A DNA stretch of 8,589 nucleotides. Origin: Acidobacteriota bacterium. GTDB taxonomy: Bacteria; Acidobacteriota; Terriglobia; Terriglobales; Acidobacteriaceae. A program made the translations under genes and the position numbers. The notes below the pieces were generated by a model. It was not told the DNA's origin and did not search any database. It saw nothing but the letters and a program-made list of their open reading frames with translations. The stretch covers positions 1 to 8,589 of the forward strand of contig JAJXXG010000074.1 in NCBI GenBank assembly GCA_021781255.1, read 5' to 3'. Below, in pieces: positions 5,020 through 8,589 of the stretch. Numbering within the stretch: position 1 is the stretch's first letter; each line of letters begins with the position of its first letter.

Positions 5020-7281
5020 TCAAGCTCTGCCCGTCCACTTGGCCGAAAGCGCCGACAGCTTTTGCTCGAATGTCATGGGCGGCGCGGGCGCCTGCTTCTT
5101 CGGCTGCGGACGGCCCGCGGGAGCCATCAGGGCCTTGATGGAGAGGCCGATGCGCATTGCCTTTGCATCAACGCTGAGCACCTTCACCTTGACGATCTGT
5201 CCGGTTTTCACGGCATCGGCCGGATCTTTGATGAATTTGTTGGAGAGCTCGCTGATGTGCACCAGGCCGTCCTGATGCACGCCGATGTCAACAAAAGCGC
5301 CGAATTTGGTCACGTTCGTGACCACGCCTTCCAGGACCATCCCGGCCTGCACATCCGCAATCTCGCGCACTTCTTCGTGGAACTGCGGCGCGACGAATTG
5401 ATCGCGCGGATCGCGTCCCGGCTTGCGCAGCTCGGCGAGGATATCTTCGAGGGTGTAGGCGCCGGCCGAGAGCCGGCTCCGGTCCACCTTTTCCAGCATT
5501 TCAGGCTCGCGAATCAGATCGGCCACGCCGGTGTTGAGCATGGACGCGATCTGCTCGACCACCGCGTACGATTCCGGGTGTACCGCGGTCATATCAAGCG
5601 GATTTTCTCCGTTACGAATGCGCAGAAATCCGGCGGCCTGCTCAAAGGTTTTGGGGCCGATGCCGGGAACGTCGAGCACCTGCGTGCGCGAGCTGAAGCT
5701 GCCGTGTTCATTGCGGAAAGTGACGATGTTCATGGCCGTGCGTTCCGTGATGCCCGAGACGTAGCGCAGCAGCGTCCACGACGAGGTGTTCAAGTCCACG
5801 CCCACGCGGTTCACGCAGCTCTCAACCACTTTCTCGAGCGAGCCGGCAAGCTGGCGCTGATCGACATCGTGTTGATACTGGCCCACGCCGATGGATTTGG
5901 GATCGACCTTGACGAGTTCGGAGAGCGGATCCTGCAAACGGCGCGCGATGGAGATTGCGCCGCGCACCGTCAGGTCAAGGTCGGGAAACTCCTGCCGCGC
6001 CACATCGGAGGCGGAGTAGACACTGGCGCCGGCCTCGCTCACGGTGACGGAAAAAATCTCCTGGATGCCTTTATCGCGCAAAAACTCGCGCACGAAGGCG
6101 TCGGTCTCTCGCGAGGCGGTGCCGTTGCCGATGGCGATGGCGCGCACGGTGTGCTTGCGCAGCAAGGCCTCCAGCCTGGCGCCGGCTTCGATATTCGCGC
6201 TCTTGGAGGTGTGCAGGTAGAGCACGTCGTGCGCCAGCAGCTTGCCCGTCTGATCCACGATCGCGACCTTGCAGCCCGTGCGCAGGCCGGGATCGATGCC
6301 GAGCACCGAGATCGGGCCGGCCGGGGGCGCGAGCAGCAGATTATAGAGGTTGTCGCGAAAAACCTGGATCGCCTCCGTGTCCGAACGGTGCTTGAGCTCC
6401 AGCCGCACCTCAGCCTGGATCGATGAGTTCAGCAGCCGCTTCCATGCGTCTTCGAGGGCGAGCTCAAGTTGCGGAGTCCAGTCACCCTGATCGCGGAGCA
6501 CCTGCCGGCGCAGGATGCCGAGCGCGCGCTCCTCTTCGAGGTCGATGAGAAAGTAAAGAACCTTTTCCGCTTCGCCGCGGCGGATTGCCAGCATGCGGTG
6601 CGAGGGGATGGTCTTCACCGGTTCCTTGTACTCGTAGTACATCTTGAATTTTTCGCGCTCGTCCACGCCGTCCAGGGTCTTGCGGCTGATGACCACTCCC
6701 TCGTCAAAGAGGAGTGTGCGCAGCGCCTTGCGCAGGTCGGCATCTTCGCTGATCCACTCGGCCACGATGTGCCGCGCGCCCTCGAGAGCTTCGTCAACAC
6801 TGGTGACTCCGAGTTCAGCATTCACGAACTTCGGCGCCAGGGTTGCAAGCGCCTCCCCGGTTTGTTTCTGCGCCCACAGGTAGGCGGCCAGCGGCTCCAG
6901 ACCCTTTTCGCGCGCAATGGTTGCTTTGGTGCGGCGCTTGGGCTTGTAGGGCAGATAGAGATCCTCAAGCTCGCTTTTGTCGAGAGTGGCTTCAATGCGC
7001 GCCTTCAGCTCATCGCTGAGCTTGCCCTGCTCTGCGATGGAGGCCAGAATGCTTGCGCGACGCTCCTCGAGCTCGCGGAAGTATGCCAGATTCTCTTCGA
7101 TGGCGCGGATCTGCACTTCGTCCAGGTTGCCTGTGGCTTCCTTGCGGTAGCGAGCGATAAACGGCACCGTGCCGCCGTCATCCAGCAGCTCGATGACCGC
7201 GGTGAGGCCGCGCAATGGAACATTCAAAAGATTGGAAATATGAAGGAGTAGGGGCGTGGGAAGATTCTTGTTGTCTGACAT
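5020..7281 (-). CDS. tex: Tex family transcription accessory / RNA-binding protein
   Basis: A full-length 753-residue Tex (YhgF) protein. In order: the helical N-terminal region (about 1-200, with TVPFIARYRKEATGNLDE at 38-55 and LYLPYKPKRRTKA at 108-120); a YqgF/RNase H-like domain from about 324 (SVLGIDPGLRTGCKVAIVD, with D330, and GNGTASRETD at 385-394); helix-hairpin-helix repeats around 490-560 (LDVPGIGPKTFEQAAGFLRI, 536-555); and an S1 RNA-binding domain at about 647-717 (VVTNVTKFGAFVDIGVHQDG). A lysine/proline-rich tail (720-753) ends the protein. Tex is a conserved cytoplasmic nucleic-acid-binding protein linked to transcription fidelity and stress or toxin gene expression in several bacteria; its exact role is not settled. 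The ATG at 7281 gives the normal MSDN-type N-terminus, and only a weak GGGA lies upstream. It appears to be a single-gene unit, with a 420-base gap before it and 162 bases after it. Confidence 0.97.
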   Translation of the reverse strand: MSDNKNLPTPLLLHISNLLNVPLRGLTAVIELLDDGGTVPFIARYRKEATGNLDEVQIRAIEENLAYFRELEERRASILASIAEQGKLSDELKARIEATLDKSELEDLYLPYKPKRRTKATIAREKGLEPLAAYLWAQKQTGEALATLAPKFVNAELGVTSVDEALEGARHIVAEWISEDADLRKALRTLLFDEGVVISRKTLDGVDEREKFKMYYEYKEPVKTIPSHRMLAIRRGEAEKVLYFLIDLEEERALGILRRQVLRDQGDWTPQLELALEDAWKRLLNSSIQAEVRLELKHRSDTEAIQVFRDNLYNLLLAPPAGPISVLGIDPGLRTGCKVAIVDQTGKLLAHDVLYLHTSKSANIEAGARLEALLRKHTVRAIAIGNGTASRETDAFVREFLRDKGIQEIFSVTVSEAGASVYSASDVARQEFPDLDLTVRGAISIARRLQDPLSELVKVDPKSIGVGQYQHDVDQRQLAGSLEKVVESCVNRVGVDLNTSSWTLLRYVSGITERTAMNIVTFRNEHGSFSSRTQVLDVPGIGPKTFEQAAGFLRIRNGENPLDMTAVHPESYAVVEQIASMLNTGVADLIREPEMLEKVDRSRLSAGAYTLEDILAELRKPGRDPRDQFVAPQFHEEVREIADVQAGMVLEGVVTNVTKFGAFVDIGVHQDGLVHISELSNKFIKDPADAVKTGQIVKVKVLSVDAKAMRIGLSIKALMAPAGRPQPKKQAPAPPMTFEQKLSALSAKWTGRA

Positions 7282-7504
7282 GGTCCAAGTCCCATCCTAA
7301 ACCGAGACCGGAAGCGGAGGACTGTGCAAAACAAGTTTCACTCGTCCACACCTGCGCGCTTGATGATGAAAGTTGCGCGTGCGCGCGTTAAAGTTTGTGG
7401 AACTGAATGACGATTGCGGTACAACGGGATGCGAGCCGCCCGCACCGCACGGCACGGAGCGCGATCTGGCGTCACGGTTTGGTTGTGCGGCATGGGCTGG
7501 GATC

Positions 7505-7530
7505 GTTGTTGCGGAGTGTTGTTGCGGAGT
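7505..7530 (+). repeat. Exact 2 x 13-base tandem repeat
   Basis: GTTGTTGCGGAGT occurs twice with no spacer (7505-7517 and 7518-7530). Each unit also starts with GTTGTT. It is in noncoding sequence and is most simply a slippage duplication; a binding-site pair is possible but unsupported. Confidence 0.85.
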
Positions 7531-7682
7531 AATGATGCTCCCACTGCATCTGCACGCAGTGGCGCCGCGGCAGAGTCCGATGGCGGCAGCGAGGAACCGT
7601 CGCGCCAGATCGGATCGTCGCGATCCATCAAAGTCGGTGCTGCTCAGGTTTTGCGTCTGGCCACGCACGGCTGGCGGTTTTG

Positions 7683-7699
7683 GCTCCGCCGCGCGGAGC
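7683..7699 (-). repeat. 7-bp inverted repeat after the lyase stop codon
   Basis: GCTCCGC (7683-7689) and GCGGAGC (7693-7699) form a perfect 7-bp stem with a CGC loop, two bases beyond the lyase stop. In the direction of transcription it is followed by GC bases and AAAA rather than a T-tract. It could block 3' exonucleases or assist termination, but it is not a classical intrinsic terminator. Confidence 0.4.
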
Positions 7700-7701
7700 G
7701 G

Positions 7702-8562
7702 TTAGCCTGCGCGCAAGGCATCCCAGTGCTCTGAACCGAGGCGGCGGAAGATCTCCCGCGCGGGGGCAATGTGCGGCAATTGTAGAACGCTCGCGTCGCG
7801 GGCGGCGTCTTTAACCTCACGCAGCGCGTGGTCGTAGGCCGCAAACGCCGATCCCAGCAGCACGTCGGAGAGAAAGGCGAGGCGGTAGCCGGCCTGCTCA
7901 ATGTGCGCGAAAGAGACCAGTGGGCTTTTGCCGCCGAGCAGGATATTCAGCACGCATGGCCCGTGCACCAGATGCGGAACCTTGAGAAGCTGATCGGTGG
8001 ATTCGGGGGCTTCAACAAGAGCCATGTCCGCGCCCACGTCGAGAGCAGCGTTCGCGCGATCGATGGCCTCGTCGAATCCCAGAACCGCGGTGGAGTCGGT
8101 GCGGGCGATAATCACGAAGTCGGGATTGCGGCGGGCTGCGACGGCGGCGGCGATCTTGCTGACAAACTCGTTGCGTGGAATCACCATCTTTCGATCCAGA
8201 TGGCCGCATTTCTTGGGCGACACCTGATCTTCCACGTGGATTCCGGCCACGCCGATGTGCTCATACTCGATGACCGTGCGCGTCATGTTGAGTTCGTTAC
8301 CGTAGCCGGTATCGGCGTCTGCAATGATGGGGATGCGCACTGCTTTCGTCATGGCCGAAGCGTTGGCGACCATCTCGGTCATGGTGGCGAGGCCATAATC
8401 GGGCAAGCCGAGCCGGCAGGCTGCGGTGCCCATCCCGGTCATATAAATCGCGGGAAATCCATTCTGTTCAACGACTGCGGCTGAGACGCAGTCCATGGCG
8501 CCTGGAGCGATGAGAAGGTGCTTGGTTTTGAGCGCCTGCCGAAGTTGCTCTGCTGGATGCAT
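7702..8562 (-). CDS. Isocitrate lyase/PEP mutase superfamily lyase (methylisocitrate lyase-like)
   Basis: A 286-residue cytoplasmic TIM-barrel enzyme of the ICL/PEP mutase superfamily. Visible active-site blocks are YMTGMG (40-45, substrate phosphate/carboxylate loop), ADADTGYGN (81-89, Mg-binding D82 and D84), HVEDQ (109-113, E111), the gating-loop signature KKCGHL (117-122, C119) and IARTD (152-156, R154). The intact KKCGH cysteine indicates C-C bond cleavage of a 2-hydroxy/2-oxo acid to pyruvate, glyoxylate or a related product, rather than phosphonate mutase chemistry. Length fits the short methylisocitrate lyase/2,3-dimethylmalate lyase/oxaloacetate hydrolase group, not full-length isocitrate lyase. 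No prpC or prpD neighbour is seen, so I do not name it prpB. The ATG at 8562 has GAGAGG six bases upstream. The gene may be preceded by others beyond the right edge. Family sure, substrate not. Confidence 0.88.
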   Translation of the reverse strand: MHPAEQLRQALKTKHLLIAPGAMDCVSAAVVEQNGFPAIYMTGMGTAACRLGLPDYGLATMTEMVANASAMTKAVRIPIIADADTGYGNELNMTRTVIEYEHIGVAGIHVEDQVSPKKCGHLDRKMVIPRNEFVSKIAAAVAARRNPDFVIIARTDSTAVLGFDEAIDRANAALDVGADMALVEAPESTDQLLKVPHLVHGPCVLNILLGGKSPLVSFAHIEQAGYRLAFLSDVLLGSAFAAYDHALREVKDAARDASVLQLPHIAPAREIFRRLGSEHWDALRAG

Positions 8563-8567
8563 GAGTT

Positions 8568-8573
8568 GCCTCT
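8568..8573 (-). promoter_or_regulatory. Ribosome-binding site of the lyase gene
   Basis: GAGAGG on the minus strand, with six bases (CAACTC) before the ATG at 8562. It supports this start over later in-frame codons. Confidence 0.5.
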
Positions 8574-8589
8574 CGCGGAGGTGGAAGTT

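Larger units (their letters stand above)
7282..7701. other. 420-base intergenic region without a credible gene
   Basis: This lies between tex and the upstream lyase gene, both on the minus strand. Short open frames exist on both strands, but their translations are low-complexity and Arg/Ala/Ser-rich with no family motif and no consistent start signals. It contains an exact 13-base tandem duplication (7505-7530), a 15-base alternating purine-pyrimidine run (7374-7388), and a 7-bp inverted repeat right after the lyase stop (7683-7699). The tex promoter should be here, but I could not identify convincing -35/-10 hexamers. A structured leader, a small RNA or a decayed gene cannot be excluded. Confidence 0.6.

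Noticed and set aside
5062..6426. 454-codon open frame antisense to tex
   Set aside because: It lies wholly inside an unmistakable tex gene, its translation is His/Gly/Ala/Asp-rich without any domain, and long antisense frames are expected from third-position GC bias.
7683..7699. Intrinsic terminator of the lyase gene
   Set aside because: The stem is strong but no T-tract follows in the direction of transcription; kept only as an inverted repeat.
7297..7734. Small ORFs on both strands in the gap upstream of tex
   Set aside because: Overlapping frames of about 97-123 codons with low-complexity products, no ribosome-binding sites and no family motif.
7828..8484. 218-codon frame antisense to the lyase gene
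   Set aside because: The sense strand encodes a complete enzyme with all active-site motifs; the antisense product has no recognisable motif.

Overview
The window is GC-rich, gene-dense bacterial chromosome with seven recognisable protein genes and no rRNA, tRNA, CRISPR array or insertion sequence that I can see. A CHAT-protease/ECF-like sigma/membrane anti-sigma gene set, in the sequence style of soil Acidobacteriota, sits beside a housekeeping tex gene. This suggests an acidobacterium (possibly Terriglobia). The taxonomic call is inference from gene style, not from a marker gene.

Left part, + strand (1-3602). The window opens inside a CHAT-domain (caspase-like) gene whose N-terminal part lies off the left edge. 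Next, 26 bases later, comes a short sigma-70/ECF-like factor. Its stop overlaps, as ATGA, the start of a single-pass membrane protein with an anti-sigma-like cytoplasmic head and a beta-rich periplasmic tail. These three look like one regulatory operon: a protease, a sigma factor and its putative membrane-bound inhibitor. A TauE/SafE (TSUP) anion exporter follows 55 bases later. Its reading frame only makes a complete protein if translation starts at a rare ATT codon at 2859, behind a GGGAG ribosome-binding site.

Right part, - strand (8562 down to 3776). Reading leftwards, the genes are an isocitrate lyase/PEP mutase superfamily lyase, a 420-base gap without a credible gene, the Tex transcription accessory protein, and an overlapping lrgA-lrgB pair of holin-like/small-organic-acid membrane proteins. 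lrgB converges on the TSUP gene.

The most interesting element is the CHAT-sigma-anti-sigma operon. The protease dyad is intact (H289, C338, counted from the GTG at base 10), the putative anti-sigma has no zinc motif, and the order invites the hypothesis that a protease signal frees the sigma factor. That recalls the TPR-CHAT/Csx30/RpoE logic of type III-E CRISPR, but with no CRISPR component here. The mechanism is inference.
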